Positions 26,235 to 33,777 of a DNA stretch of 34,259 bases are shown here, piece after piece. This DNA comes from Peptostreptococcaceae bacterium (GTDB lineage: Bacteria; Bacillota; Clostridia; Peptostreptococcales; Filifactoraceae), in the NCBI GenBank assembly GCA_030532705.1, contig JAUNKR010000006.1, forward strand, positions 1 to 34,259, written 5' to 3'. Position 1 is the stretch's first letter; the number at the start of each line of letters is the position of its first letter. The notes under the pieces were generated by a model that had not been told where the DNA came from, made no database searches, and was given only the letters and a program-made list of their open reading frames with translations. The translations under genes were made by a program, and so were the position numbers.

Positions 26235-27326
26235 ATGAGCACTCCAATGAAAAATTTTAGAAACCAAAGAATATCCGAGAGAAAGGTGACCATCGTCATT
26301 TCAGGCTCGATCATTATCGCACTGATGATCACGAATATGCTGATCTTCGACTATATTTATGAGATACAGGGAGATGCCAAGCTGATCAACTACACGGGAC
26401 TTTTGCGTGGAGGGACACAGCGTTTGGTCAAACTGGAAGCGAGCGGATCAAAAAATAACGGGATCGCATTAGAGCTTGAAAACATTGCACGAGAGATACG
26501 CCATAGCAAAGAGAAGGGAAACATCTATTCAAAAAACGGCTCCTATCGTGAAAAATTTGAAGAGATGGACAAAGTCTGGGATCAGATCCAAGATGAGATC
26601 ATTAGGGTGCGTGGAGGCGGTTCATCCGAAAGATTGTATCTCCTCAGTGAGAAGCATTATCGGCTCGCCAATGAGGCAACCTATATCGCAGAGCATTTTT
26701 CCGAAAACAAATTGGTACGCATCACCAATGTCCGTCAAGCGATGATGATCGGCTCCGTGTTGATGGTCATCATCTACTGCATTCAGGTTCTTGCGATGAT
26801 CCGATTGGAAAATCGCAACAAAGAGCTCGGGATCCGAGCGAGCATCGATCAGCAGACAGGAATGCCGAATCGTGGGGAATGCGATGCCATGCTGGAATAC
26901 TTCTCTGCAAGAAAACTTCCGCCGGAGCTGATGGTGATGGCGATCGACCTCAACGGGCTCAAAAAACTCAATGATAATTATGGACATAGCGTAGGGGATG
27001 TGCTGATCCGATCATTTGGCAAAATACTTATGAGGACAGCGAAAAACTATGGCTTTGTCGGTCGAAACGGCGGCGATGAATTTCTCGGGTTGTTTGAAAG
27101 TTGTAGCGAAAGCAAATTCAATAAATTTCGAGCTGAGCTCCAAGAAAGTGTCGAGATCTTCAACGCGCGCAATGGTGTGGTAAAGATCAGCTTTGCTTTG
27201 GGCAATGCCTCATCCCAAGAAGAGATCGATAATATCTACGACCTGATCCGTCTCGCCGACAAAAGAATGTATCAGAACAAAAGCGAGATGGCAAGAGAGC
27301 AGGATGGTCATACAAATCAAACATAG
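26235..27326 (+). CDS. Membrane diguanylate cyclase (GGDEF domain)
   Basis: A 363-residue enzyme expected to make cyclic di-GMP from two GTP. Two membrane helices (about 18-38 and 167-187) enclose an external helical sensor region. That region contains INYTGLLRGGTQRLVKLE, reminiscent of the PilJ/type IV four-helix sensor with its G-x-x-R-x-x-x-QR pattern. The cytoplasmic GGDEF domain starts near ASIDQQTGMPNRGECD and has DLNGLKKLNDNYGHSVGD for metal and nucleotide binding. The intact signature is GRNGGDEFLG, and it ends in LIRLADKRMYQNKS. The RxxD inhibitory site normally found five residues before GGDEF is absent, so product inhibition through it is unlikely. The start ATG has only a weak AGAAAG site. 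It is a single gene. Confidence 0.88.
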   Translation: MSTPMKNFRNQRISERKVTIVISGSIIIALMITNMLIFDYIYEIQGDAKLINYTGLLRGGTQRLVKLEASGSKNNGIALELENIAREIRHSKEKGNIYSKNGSYREKFEEMDKVWDQIQDEIIRVRGGGSSERLYLLSEKHYRLANEATYIAEHFSENKLVRITNVRQAMMIGSVLMVIIYCIQVLAMIRLENRNKELGIRASIDQQTGMPNRGECDAMLEYFSARKLPPELMVMAIDLNGLKKLNDNYGHSVGDVLIRSFGKILMRTAKNYGFVGRNGGDEFLGLFESCSESKFNKFRAELQESVEIFNARNGVVKISFALGNASSQEEIDNIYDLIRLADKRMYQNKSEMAREQDGHTNQT

Positions 27327-27438
27327 AAAAAAACAGCAAGAAAACTGTGACACGATGCGCAAAGACAAAATTACATCAAATACAAATATTCCTATATTCA
27401 TCAAACTATAGTTTCTGTTTGACGAACAGGAGTACAAA

Positions 27439-27462
27439 CGGATTGTGGCTTATGACAATCCG
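27439..27462 (+). other. Hairpin downstream of the GGDEF gene
   Basis: CGGATTGT (27439-27446) and ACAATCCG (27455-27462) form a perfect 8-bp stem. No T tract follows. It lies 113 bases past the cyclase stop and may stabilise the RNA end ahead of the terminator at 27505. Confidence 0.45.
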
Positions 27463-27504
27463 ACAATATAGAAAGAATGAAAATTTTATCCTAAAAACCA
27501 TAGA

Positions 27505-27538
27505 AGATGTTTTCTTTGACAAGAGAGCATCTTTTTTG
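27505..27538 (+). terminator. Terminator upstream of the sigma factor gene
   Basis: AAGATG (27505-27510) and CATCTT (27529-27534) form a stem with an inner TCTT/AAGA pair, followed by TTTT. It separates the cyclase transcript from the sigma factor unit. Confidence 0.7.
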
Positions 27539-27556
27539 TTGTTTAAGATCTCAATA

Positions 27557-27565
27557 TGCTAAAAT
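27557..27565 (+). promoter_or_regulatory. Possible housekeeping extended -10 promoter
   Basis: TGC-TAAAAT (TAAAAT at 27560-27565) fits an extended -10, with a weak TTGTTG 18 bases upstream as -35. It would give basal transcription of the sigma factor gene, upstream of the ECF-type promoter. Confidence 0.4.
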
Positions 27566-27575
27566 AAAAAAAGAA

Positions 27576-27602
27576 TGCAACTTTTTACATAGATGATACG
27601 TC
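27576..27602 (+). promoter_or_regulatory. ECF-type promoter, probable autoregulation site
   Basis: TGCAAC (27576-27581), a 17-base spacer and CGTC (27599-27602). This fits the TGAAAC-N16/17-CGTC pattern of Bacillus ECF promoters (SigM, SigV and SigW types). It lies directly before an ECF sigma factor gene, the classic position for positive autoregulation. The assignment to this sigma factor is an inference. Confidence 0.6.
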
Positions 27603-27653
27603 TAATAGACAAAGGAAAAACTTTTAGCCGGCTATAAGAAAAGGAGAAAGGCG

Positions 27654-28118
27654 ATGAACAATTCGGAGCGATTTCAGCGACTGATGCAGACAAGAGAAGA
27701 CAAATTGTACCGAATCGCATTCTCATATATGACAAACAAAGAGGATGCGCTCGATTGCGTACAAGATACGATGGTCAAAGCTATCGAGAGCATAGACCGT
27801 CTGGACAGAGAAGAATATTTTGATACCTGGGTCATCCGCATATTGATCAATGTTTGTAAGGATGCACTCAGAAAACGAAGGAATGACCGGCCCTTTGACG
27901 AAACACTCGATCTAAGCAGTACCGACTCCGATCAGGATGAGGTGATCGATCTGATCCGCTCGCTCGAAAAACTAAGTGATGAAGAAAGAGAGATCATCCA
28001 TCGAAGATATTTTGAGGACCGCAAGATCATTGAGATCTCACAAGCGATGAAGCTAAAAGAGAGTACTGTCAAAAGCAAGATCCATCGAGCACTTGGGAAA
28101 CTGAGAAAAGAACTGTAG
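27654..28118 (+). CDS. ECF-family RNA polymerase sigma factor
   Basis: A 154-residue group IV sigma factor with only regions 2 and 4. Region 2 is visible as LYRIAFSYMTNKEDALDCVQ and DTMVKAIESI, followed by the region 2.4 segment FDTWVIRILINVCKDALRKR. Region 4 is visible as LSDEEREIIHRRYFEDRKII and the helix-turn-helix ISQAMKLKESTVKSKIHRAL. Length and layout fit SigV/SigM-type factors. The ATG has AAGGAGAAAGG upstream. A candidate self-recognised promoter lies about 50-80 bases before the start. The next gene, a membrane DUF4179-like protein, is the usual type of partner or anti-sigma factor for such sigmas. An unusual 319-base gap separates them. Confidence 0.9.
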   Translation: MNNSERFQRLMQTREDKLYRIAFSYMTNKEDALDCVQDTMVKAIESIDRLDREEYFDTWVIRILINVCKDALRKRRNDRPFDETLDLSSTDSDQDEVIDLIRSLEKLSDEEREIIHRRYFEDRKIIEISQAMKLKESTVKSKIHRALGKLRKEL

Positions 28119-28120
28119 TT

Positions 28121-28405
28121 TAGAGTAGAGTGTGGAGAGAAGAGAGTGGAGTTGTTTTGAAGATACTTTGTAGGTCTTTCGATGTTAAGTAGATGATCGC
28201 ACCTTCACACAGAGCATTTATATAACATGGATCCCCTCCACCCTCTACACTAGAGGATGGGTTGGCGAGAAGTAAAACGAGCGAGAGTGAAGTTATAATT
28301 CCGAGACCAAACCAAGCGAAACAGGGCTGTGCAGTTATAAGGATGAAGAGTGGAGAGTGTAGTGTGGAGAGTTGGTCAGGGGCATACTGTTTGAGTGTGG
28401 AGTTG
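28121..28405. repeat. Purine-rich repeat patch between sigma and partner genes
   Basis: G/A-rich blocks built from GAGTGTGGAG-like words occur at 28121-28154, 28345-28375 and 28393-28405. Between them lie a hairpin (CCA-CCTCTA-CAC-TAGAGG-TGG, 28238-28260, one mismatch) and a direct repeat AGTTATAA at 28291 and 28333. The middle CTCTACACT is complementary to words in the flanking blocks. No gene is evident on either strand: the long minus-strand frame through here runs antisense to the next gene. The layout suggests an inserted small repeat element. Confidence 0.5.
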
Positions 28406-28437
28406 ACCTTGAAGAAGTTTTTGATTAAGGAGGAACT

Positions 28438-29514
28438 ATGAATACCAATGATTTTGATAAAATAAAGATCCCGAAGGAGCTTGAGGATCGAGTCCAAATG
28501 GTCTATAAAAGCTATGAAAGGAAGAAAAGAAGAGATCCTGCATTTCTTCGGGTTGCGGCAGCATGTCTCATCGTCTTTATGGCAGGCTTTGCCTTCCCGG
28601 GATATACGCAGAATTTGCCGATCTATTCCAAGATCTTCTCGCTTTTTGATCGAACACAGTATGAGGAATACAGTGATGAACTGTCGATCGAAAGCAAGAG
28701 CAATGGCATAAAGATCACCCTGTCGGATATGATCTATACCGGCGATGTGCTTTCCTATGGCTATGTCATCGAAAGTGACAAATACTTGGGCAAAGAAGTG
28801 AATGTGGACTGGCGGTTTGATGGGAATGTTATGCAAAGATCCGGAATAACATCGGTTCGATATCAGGGAGATAACACCTATGTCGGATGGGCGGAATGGT
28901 ATCTGGGATTTAATGATGATACAAAAGACAAAAAAACGCTGGATTTTGTTCTTTGTGCCGAAGAAATTGAGTCGATGAATGAGGGATCTACCCTTGAAAC
29001 GATCAAGGATTTCGATGGGAAGTATGACAACATCTATAAAGGAGACTGGAAATTTCCGATCCATATCAAGCAAATTCAAGGCGGAAGAGTGATCCGATTA
29101 AATCAGATCAGTCAAAATACAGGCTTTACTGCACAGCTCCATCAAATATTTATCGATAAGGTAGGAACAAAATTCAAAATAAAGATTAAAAATGAACATG
29201 GTTATCCGAGCGATATGTACGAGGTGGATCTGGCGAAGATCTATGACGAAGACGGCAAGGTTTACGAGACGGATGATCTAGGTCAAGTAGTCACTACCAT
29301 AGAGGGTTTTGACGAGGCAAGATTCCAATTGCTGATTCCGCTCAAACCGGGGACTTACAAATTAGTCTTTGAATTATCCAAAACACAGTCGCTGGATTAC
29401 TATGATGTCGCTGGAAAACTTGTGGACGAACCTTACGATGATAGCGAAGAATTCAAAAAAGCACCTGAAAAAGTCGAAATGAGCATCCCATTTGAGATCA
29501 CACAAGCGCCATAA
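28438..29514 (+). CDS. DUF4179-like membrane protein, probable anti-sigma partner
   Basis: A 358-residue single-pass membrane protein. A short cytoplasmic N-terminus of about 35 residues (FDKIKIPKELEDRVQMVYKS) could contact the sigma factor. One hydrophobic helix (FLRVAAACLIVFMAGFAF) spans about 37-54, and the remaining 300 residues are external and beta-rich, with segments such as ITLSDMIYTGDVLSYGYVIE. This arrangement is that of DUF4179 proteins encoded after ECF sigma factors in Bacillota, which are thought to act as anti-sigma or sensor proteins. That function is inferred from family and context. AAGGAGG precedes the ATG, so it has its own strong ribosome binding site despite the 319-base gap from the sigma gene. 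Confidence 0.78.
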   Translation: MNTNDFDKIKIPKELEDRVQMVYKSYERKKRRDPAFLRVAAACLIVFMAGFAFPGYTQNLPIYSKIFSLFDRTQYEEYSDELSIESKSNGIKITLSDMIYTGDVLSYGYVIESDKYLGKEVNVDWRFDGNVMQRSGITSVRYQGDNTYVGWAEWYLGFNDDTKDKKTLDFVLCAEEIESMNEGSTLETIKDFDGKYDNIYKGDWKFPIHIKQIQGGRVIRLNQISQNTGFTAQLHQIFIDKVGTKFKIKIKNEHGYPSDMYEVDLAKIYDEDGKVYETDDLGQVVTTIEGFDEARFQLLIPLKPGTYKLVFELSKTQSLDYYDVAGKLVDEPYDDSEEFKKAPEKVEMSIPFEITQAP

Positions 29515-29543
29515 GGTATTTTAGGAAATAGAATACATTTCTT

Positions 29544-29573
29544 TTGACAAAAATTTTTTAAGGGAGATAAAGA
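29544..29573 (+). promoter_or_regulatory. Possible promoter in the gap before hcp
   Basis: TTGACA (29544-29549), an 18-base spacer and TAAAGA (29568-29573). A transcript from here would run about 105 bases to the terminator at 29650-29686, over a 9-codon frame at 29578. It could be a small RNA unit, but the -10 is weak. Confidence 0.3.
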
Positions 29574-29649
29574 GGGTATGAAGGTATTTGTACTGAACAT
29601 GGTATAGAGCAAGCACGATTTCATTTTTGAAACCAATTTGAAACCAGGA

Positions 29650-29686
29650 TCGACTGATCTTTTTATGATCGGTCGATTTTTTTTGA
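29650..29686 (+). terminator. Strong terminator upstream of hcp
   Basis: ATCGAC-T-GATC (29650-29660) pairs with GATC-G-GTCGAT (29668-29678) including one U-G pair, followed by eight T residues. It isolates hcp from the sigma/anti-sigma unit. Confidence 0.9.
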
Positions 29687-29691
29687 AAGCG

Positions 29692-29705
29692 TAACAGATG
29701 TTACA
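29692..29705 (+). promoter_or_regulatory. Palindromic operator before hcp, Crp/Fnr-type position
   Basis: GTAAC-AGAT-GTTAC is a perfect inverted repeat with a 4-base spacer. Its centre (29698.5) is about 41.5 bases before the start predicted from the -10 at 29728, the position used by class II Crp/Fnr-family activators. In many anaerobes hcp is controlled by the Crp/Fnr-family regulator HcpR, which makes an HcpR-like activator the best guess. The regulator is not in the window. Confidence 0.6.
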
Positions 29706-29727
29706 GAAAAAAGGACAAGTTCTGTGT

Positions 29728-29733
29728 AAAATA
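29728..29733 (+). promoter_or_regulatory. -10 element of hcp
   Basis: TAAAAT with no recognisable -35 at the matching distance, as expected for an activator-dependent promoter. The predicted start is near 29740. Confidence 0.5.
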
Positions 29734-29790
29734 AGAGCATAAAGTTATGATTATGGTTTTAGGAAACTTGGTTAAAAAATGGAGGAAATT

Positions 29791-31446
29791 ATGAATAATC
29801 TAGCATCAAACAATCTAATGTTTTGTTATCAGTGCCAAGAGACAGCGGGAAATAAAGGCTGTACAAAAATGGGCGTTTGCGGAAAATCACCGGAAGTAGC
29901 AAATATACAAGATCTTTTGGTCTATGTATCCAAAGGGATCTCCGAGATTACGACTCAGCTGAGAGCAGAAGGAAAGACGATCGATAAAGAGATCAATCAT
30001 CTGATCACTTTGAACCTATTTACAACAATTACAAATGCAAACTTCGACGAAGAAGTTTTTATCGCAAGAATAAAAGAGACACTTGCTCGCAAAAAAGAGC
30101 TTCTTCTTCAAGTAAAAGATACATCCAAACTTTCTCCGGCAGCATTCTGGGAGAGTAATGACGTTGAAGAAATGAAAGAAAAAGCGAAGACAGTCGGCGT
30201 TTTGGCAACAGAGAACGAGGATATCCGAAGCCTTCGTGAGCTGATCATCTATGGATTGAAAGGTCTTTCGGCATACAGCAAGCATGCGAATGTGCTTGGT
30301 TATGACGATGAGAATGTAGATTCCTTCTTGCAGATGGCATTGGCAAAAACATTGAACGACAATCTGGGCGCGGAAGAGCTGGTACAGCTTGTGCTTTATA
30401 CAGGAAATGCCGGTGTTCAAGGGATGGAGCTTCTAGATCGAGCAAATACTTCGACTTATGGAAATCCGGAAATGACAAAAGTCAACTTGGGCGTTCGCAA
30501 CAATCCGGGGATCTTGGTATCCGGTCACGACCTTCGAGATTTCGAGATGCTTCTTGAGCAAACAAAAGGGACCGGCGTAGATATCTATACGCACTCCGAG
30601 ATGCTTCCGGCAAACTACTATCCGGCATTTAAGAAATACGACCACTTCGTTGGAAACTATGGAAATGCATGGTGGCAACAAAAAGAAGAATTCGAGTCCT
30701 TCAACGGTCCGATCCTGATGACGACAAACTGTATCGTTCCGCCGAAAGACAGCTACAAAGATCGCGTGTTCACAACAGGCTCCGCAGGCTTCCCCGGATG
30801 CAAGCATATTCCGGGTGAGATCGGAGAAGTCAAGGATTTCAGCGAGATCATCGAAATGGCTAAAAAATGTAAGAGCCCGACAGAGATCGAAACAGGAGAG
30901 ATCATCGGCGGATTTGCACATCATCAGGTAATGCAGCTTGCAGACAAAGTCGTTGATGCGGTGAAGAGCGGCGCGATCAAGAAATTCGTCGTAATGGGCG
31001 GCTGTGACGGACGAAGCAAGGCGAGAAATTACTATACCGATTTTGCAAAAGCATTGCCTCAAGACACCGTGATCTTGACTGCAGGCTGTGCAAAATACAA
31101 ATACAATAAATTGGCATTGGGCGATATCGGCGGAATTCCGAGAGTTCTTGACGCAGGACAGTGCAACGACTCCTACTCATTGGCAGTGATCGCACTCAAA
31201 CTGAAAGAAGTATTCGGACTTGAAGATATCAATGAACTACCGATCATCTACAACATCGCATGGTACGAGCAAAAAGCGGTCATCGTACTGCTTGCACTGC
31301 TTGCACTGGGCGTGAAGAATATCCACCTCGGACCGACGATTCCGGGATTCCTTTCACCGAATGTTGCGAATGTCCTTGTTGAAAAATTCGGTATCGCAGG
31401 GATCGGTAGTGTCGAGGAAGACATGAAGCTCTTCTTTGAACAATAA
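29791..31446 (+). CDS. hcp: Hybrid cluster protein (hydroxylamine reductase / NO reductase activity)
   Basis: A 551-residue iron-sulfur protein of the prismane family. It carries an N-terminal 4Fe-4S cluster and the Fe-S-O hybrid cluster, and in characterised members it reduces hydroxylamine or nitric oxide. The N-terminal cysteines are Cys12, 15, 24 and 30 in [20 protein letters not shown], spaced x2-x8-x5 as in strict-anaerobe enzymes. Hybrid-cluster ligands are visible in [20 protein letters not shown] (Cys314), GFPGCKH, GGCDGR, TAGCAKY and GQCNDSYS. The start at 29791 follows GGAGG at good spacing; an in-frame ATG at 29779 lacks a site. No hcr reductase gene follows, as is usual for this type. 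The upstream palindrome suggests induction by a Crp/Fnr-family regulator. Confidence 0.96.
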   Translation: MNNLASNNLMFCYQCQETAGNKGCTKMGVCGKSPEVANIQDLLVYVSKGISEITTQLRAEGKTIDKEINHLITLNLFTTITNANFDEEVFIARIKETLARKKELLLQVKDTSKLSPAAFWESNDVEEMKEKAKTVGVLATENEDIRSLRELIIYGLKGLSAYSKHANVLGYDDENVDSFLQMALAKTLNDNLGAEELVQLVLYTGNAGVQGMELLDRANTSTYGNPEMTKVNLGVRNNPGILVSGHDLRDFEMLLEQTKGTGVDIYTHSEMLPANYYPAFKKYDHFVGNYGNAWWQQKEEFESFNGPILMTTNCIVPPKDSYKDRVFTTGSAGFPGCKHIPGEIGEVKDFSEIIEMAKKCKSPTEIETGEIIGGFAHHQVMQLADKVVDAVKSGAIKKFVVMGGCDGRSKARNYYTDFAKALPQDTVILTAGCAKYKYNKLALGDIGGIPRVLDAGQCNDSYSLAVIALKLKEVFGLEDINELPIIYNIAWYEQKAVIVLLALLALGVKNIHLGPTIPGFLSPNVANVLVEKFGIAGIGSVEEDMKLFFEQ

Positions 31447-31506
31447 TCGAGCCGCAATCCCCCACGATCCGCCGCAAAAAATATCTTTGGAAAAAACAAA
31501 AAAGGG

Positions 31507-31536
31507 TTGACAATATACACCTAAATTTTGTATCAT
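31507..31536 (+). promoter_or_regulatory. Promoter of the 31687 gene
   Basis: A perfect TTGACA (31507-31512), an 18-base spacer and TATCAT (31531-31536). The predicted start is near 31543, giving a leader of about 144 bases. Confidence 0.75.
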
Positions 31537-31558
31537 AGTCTCTATGAGTTTCGAGACA

Positions 31559-31648
31559 TAGTAGCGACTACTAACATTTTATGAAAAGTAAACCGCATCC
31601 CTCATGAGGAACGGCTCGATCACGAACCGATCTGCGTGAGGGATGTGC
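31559..31648 (+). promoter_or_regulatory. Structured 5' leader of the 31687 gene
   Basis: Two hairpins lie in the long leader. The first is TAGTAG-CGA-CTACTA (31559-31573). The second is a 13-bp stem, CGCATCCCTCATG (31594-31606) with CGTGAGGGATGTG (31635-31647). Its two wobble pairs are valid on the plus strand, and it encloses an inner CGG/CCG and TCG/CGA stem. No terminator T tract follows. It could be a ligand- or protein-responsive leader or an mRNA-stability element. It matches no riboswitch class I recognise. Confidence 0.55.
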
Positions 31649-31686
31649 TTTGCTTTCGGATATTTTTATGGAGGAAGAATACAAAA

Positions 31687-33141
31687 ATGAAGCGATTCAA
31701 AAAACTTTTATCCATCCTGACGGCATCTGCGATGCTACTCACGATGGCAAATGCAACCAATGTTCATGCCGATGAGATGCAGCCGGCGAGAGAGCCGATG
31801 CCAAACGGCACCCACGATGATCTGCCGCTCGATGGCAACGAAGCGATGGGAGATAACAATGCAATAGCGGTCAAGCAAAACCAAGAATCCGACAAACCGC
31901 AGTTTGACACGATCATTGTTCCATTGCCGTCACCGATCGCCGGCAAGATCAAAGAATTTGCCCAAACAGCAGGAAATCACGGCTTTATGATCGAAGGCAA
32001 CAACATAACAAAAGTAGCGATCCAAAACGGCAAAGCGACACTTGCCCTCGCAAACGCGATCAGACAAGGCGACAGAGTAAAAGTCACATACGCACCGACC
32101 GATGCCCCAAACGAGCATATTTTCTTTGCCGATACACCGATGAGCAATTTTGAGCTACAGTTCACGGCAAAAGTCGATCAGACCATCCCCATCAACAATA
32201 ATGTGCCCGGTACCCCGATTGCTGAGGTCGGCAATAGCGATACCCTAGTGCTTGCGTCGGATCGTTCCTTTAGAAAACAGGAAAATATTCAAGGCATTCA
32301 GCTTTTTATGTTGACAGAAGAAAAACTGTCGCTACCGATCGAAGAATTAAAGACTTTTGTCGGAGAAGACGGATGGCTTCGGATCAAACAGATCAATGGG
32401 ATAACACCGATCGGAAAAACTATAAAACTAATTTATACCGCACCCGCGGGGAATCAAGATGCACTGATGATCCAAGGAGCGATGGCAACCGCAAAAGACC
32501 TCTCGCCGATCGAAGGCGTGCTGAACAGCCAAGGAGAGATCACGACGGTACCGAAATCAAACAATGATCAGGGATCGAATTCATCATCACAACCACCGGC
32601 ATCACCGGCGCCGCCATCCGGCGGAGGAGGCGGAGGTGGAGGACTCTCCTCAGCACCCGACCCGAAAAAGAAACCGAACGACAAAAAACAAGACCCGAAA
32701 CAAGAAACCAAAAAAGAAGAACAAAAAACAACCACGACCCAAAAAGTATCGACCACATTGACGATCGGCTCAACCGGCTACACCGTAATGATCGACGGAC
32801 AAAAAACGGAAAAAACCATGGACACGGCACCGCAGATCCATCAGGGAAGAACCGTACTTCCGGCAAGAATGATCTCCGAGCTGCTCGGCGTACAAGTCCA
32901 ATACAACCCGGCTACCAAAACGGCAAACTTTATGCTCGGCAAAGAAAGCGTACAGCTCACCTTGGGACAAAAATTCATGATGGTAAACGGCAAAGCGATG
33001 CCGCTGACCGCAGACATCCTCAATGTGAACGGCAGGATCCTGCTTCCGCTCACCGACATCCAAAAAGCATTTGCCCTGCTCGGACTCGAGGCAAAAGTAG
33101 ACTGGGACGCAAATACCAAATCCGTGATCATCGAGAAATAA
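31687..33141 (+). CDS. Secreted protein with C-terminal stalk domain
   Basis: A 484-residue exported protein. The signal peptide ends near NVHADE (about residue 30). Residues about 75-280 form an unrecognised region with motifs such as VAIQNGKATLALANAIRQGD and LMLTEEKLSLPIEELKTF-like beta segments, giving two similar Ig-like halves. A Pro/Gly-rich stretch with an eight-glycine run and a highly charged Lys/Gln/Thr linker cover about 295-360. The C-terminus is a copper-amine-oxidase-like stalk domain: GRTVLPARMISELLGVQVQY, then NGRILLPLTDIQKAF and SVIIEK. No sortase motif or membrane tail is present. ATG at 31687 was preferred over 31636 because it begins the signal peptide. GGAGG lies 12 bases upstream, slightly far. 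Its signal peptide resembles that of the 33778 gene. Confidence 0.8.
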   Translation: MKRFKKLLSILTASAMLLTMANATNVHADEMQPAREPMPNGTHDDLPLDGNEAMGDNNAIAVKQNQESDKPQFDTIIVPLPSPIAGKIKEFAQTAGNHGFMIEGNNITKVAIQNGKATLALANAIRQGDRVKVTYAPTDAPNEHIFFADTPMSNFELQFTAKVDQTIPINNNVPGTPIAEVGNSDTLVLASDRSFRKQENIQGIQLFMLTEEKLSLPIEELKTFVGEDGWLRIKQINGITPIGKTIKLIYTAPAGNQDALMIQGAMATAKDLSPIEGVLNSQGEITTVPKSNNDQGSNSSSQPPASPAPPSGGGGGGGGLSSAPDPKKKPNDKKQDPKQETKKEEQKTTTTQKVSTTLTIGSTGYTVMIDGQKTEKTMDTAPQIHQGRTVLPARMISELLGVQVQYNPATKTANFMLGKESVQLTLGQKFMMVNGKAMPLTADILNVNGRILLPLTDIQKAFALLGLEAKVDWDANTKSVIIEK

Positions 33142-33172
33142 AATAGCAAATACCGAAATCACACAACCCCAA

Positions 33173-33218
33173 AAAGAAATCAGCACAGCTGCCAACAGTC
33201 GCGCGGATTTCTTTTTTT
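33173..33218 (+). terminator. Terminator of the 31687 gene
   Basis: AAAGAAATC (33173-33181) pairs with GATTTCTTT (33206-33214), followed by TTTT. The 24-base loop is GC-rich. It starts about 30 bases past the stop. Confidence 0.8.
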
Positions 33219-33252
33219 ACTTATTATTTCTCCCTTCATATCATACTTAAGC

Positions 33253-33474
33253 CTATTAAAACAAAGAGTTGTCAACTATTTATATTTTGAATAACTGTTC
33301 TTTGTTTTTCACTTTGTAGGGAACGGTGGCAGTAGGTTACGGATATACAATTTCCTTGCAGTCATTGTATATCTCGTCAACCCATGCATGGAACCTACCG
33401 GAGATTTTTATCGCTACGCTCAAAAATCAGGTTAGGTTCGTAACCCCACCGTTCCGCCGTTCCATCGGAACGGG
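33253..33474 (+). repeat. Hairpin-rich intergenic element, copy B
   Basis: The second copy of the element at 7747-7965. It conserves the block order and hairpin positions while many bases differ. Clear stems are GATATACAAT/ATTGTATATC (a perfect 10 bp), GATTTTT/AAAAATC, GGTT/AACC and CCGTTCC/GGAACGG. In the second hairpin the arms are GTTTTT and GGGAAC, against GCTTCC and GGAAGC in copy A, so pairing is kept by compensating and wobble changes. Like copy A, it starts about 30 bases past a plus-strand terminator. A 64-codon open frame across it is not conserved in copy A. The following AT-rich stretch to about 33660 shows no gene and no clear promoter. Confidence 0.65.
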
Positions 33475-33666
33475 AAAAGAATATTTTTTCTGCAGCATAT
33501 TAGGTATTAGTATAAGATAAAATTCGCTGAGCATTGATATAACAAGTTTGTAATAGTGATAGGGAAAAGTTTCCTGTTTTCAATGCATATAAAAAAATAT
33601 GGAACAAAAAATATAAAAATAACGGTTAAGGTTTTTGGGCGAACGGACGATATACAAGATGTAAAC

Positions 33667-33751
33667 GGATCAGACTGCACCTTCGGCGATTCTTATCAGC
33701 CGAAGCAAGCAAAAAGATCCACAAAAAATCGTCCCGCGTAGGAGCGAGGAC
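33667..33751 (+). promoter_or_regulatory. Structured 5' leader of the last gene
   Basis: GGATC (33667-33671) and GATCC (33716-33720) enclose a perfect CTTCGGC/GCCGAAG stem (33681-33687, 33699-33705). A second hairpin follows, GTCC-CGC (33731-33737) with GCG-A-GGAC (33744-33751), ending 12 bases before the AAGGAGG ribosome binding site. The structures differ in sequence from the 31559 leader. A regulatory role is inferred from position only. Confidence 0.45.
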
Positions 33752-33777
33752 AAATTATTTTCAAGGAGGAAAATGAA

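Noticed and set aside
28121-28405. A CRISPR array, because of repeated short blocks
   Set aside because: The blocks vary in sequence, length and spacing and there are no uniform spacers or cas genes.
28120-29079. A 319-codon open frame on the minus strand
   Set aside because: It runs antisense to the DUF4179-like gene, has no ribosome binding site or family motifs, and is explained by the codon usage of the opposite strand.
33326-33520. A 64-codon open frame within copy B of the hairpin element
   Set aside because: The matching frame in copy A contains stops and is shifted by an indel, so the frame is not conserved.
33556-33741. A 61-codon open frame upstream of the last gene
   Set aside because: It lacks a good ribosome binding site and overlaps the hairpins of the leader; composition is not protein-like.
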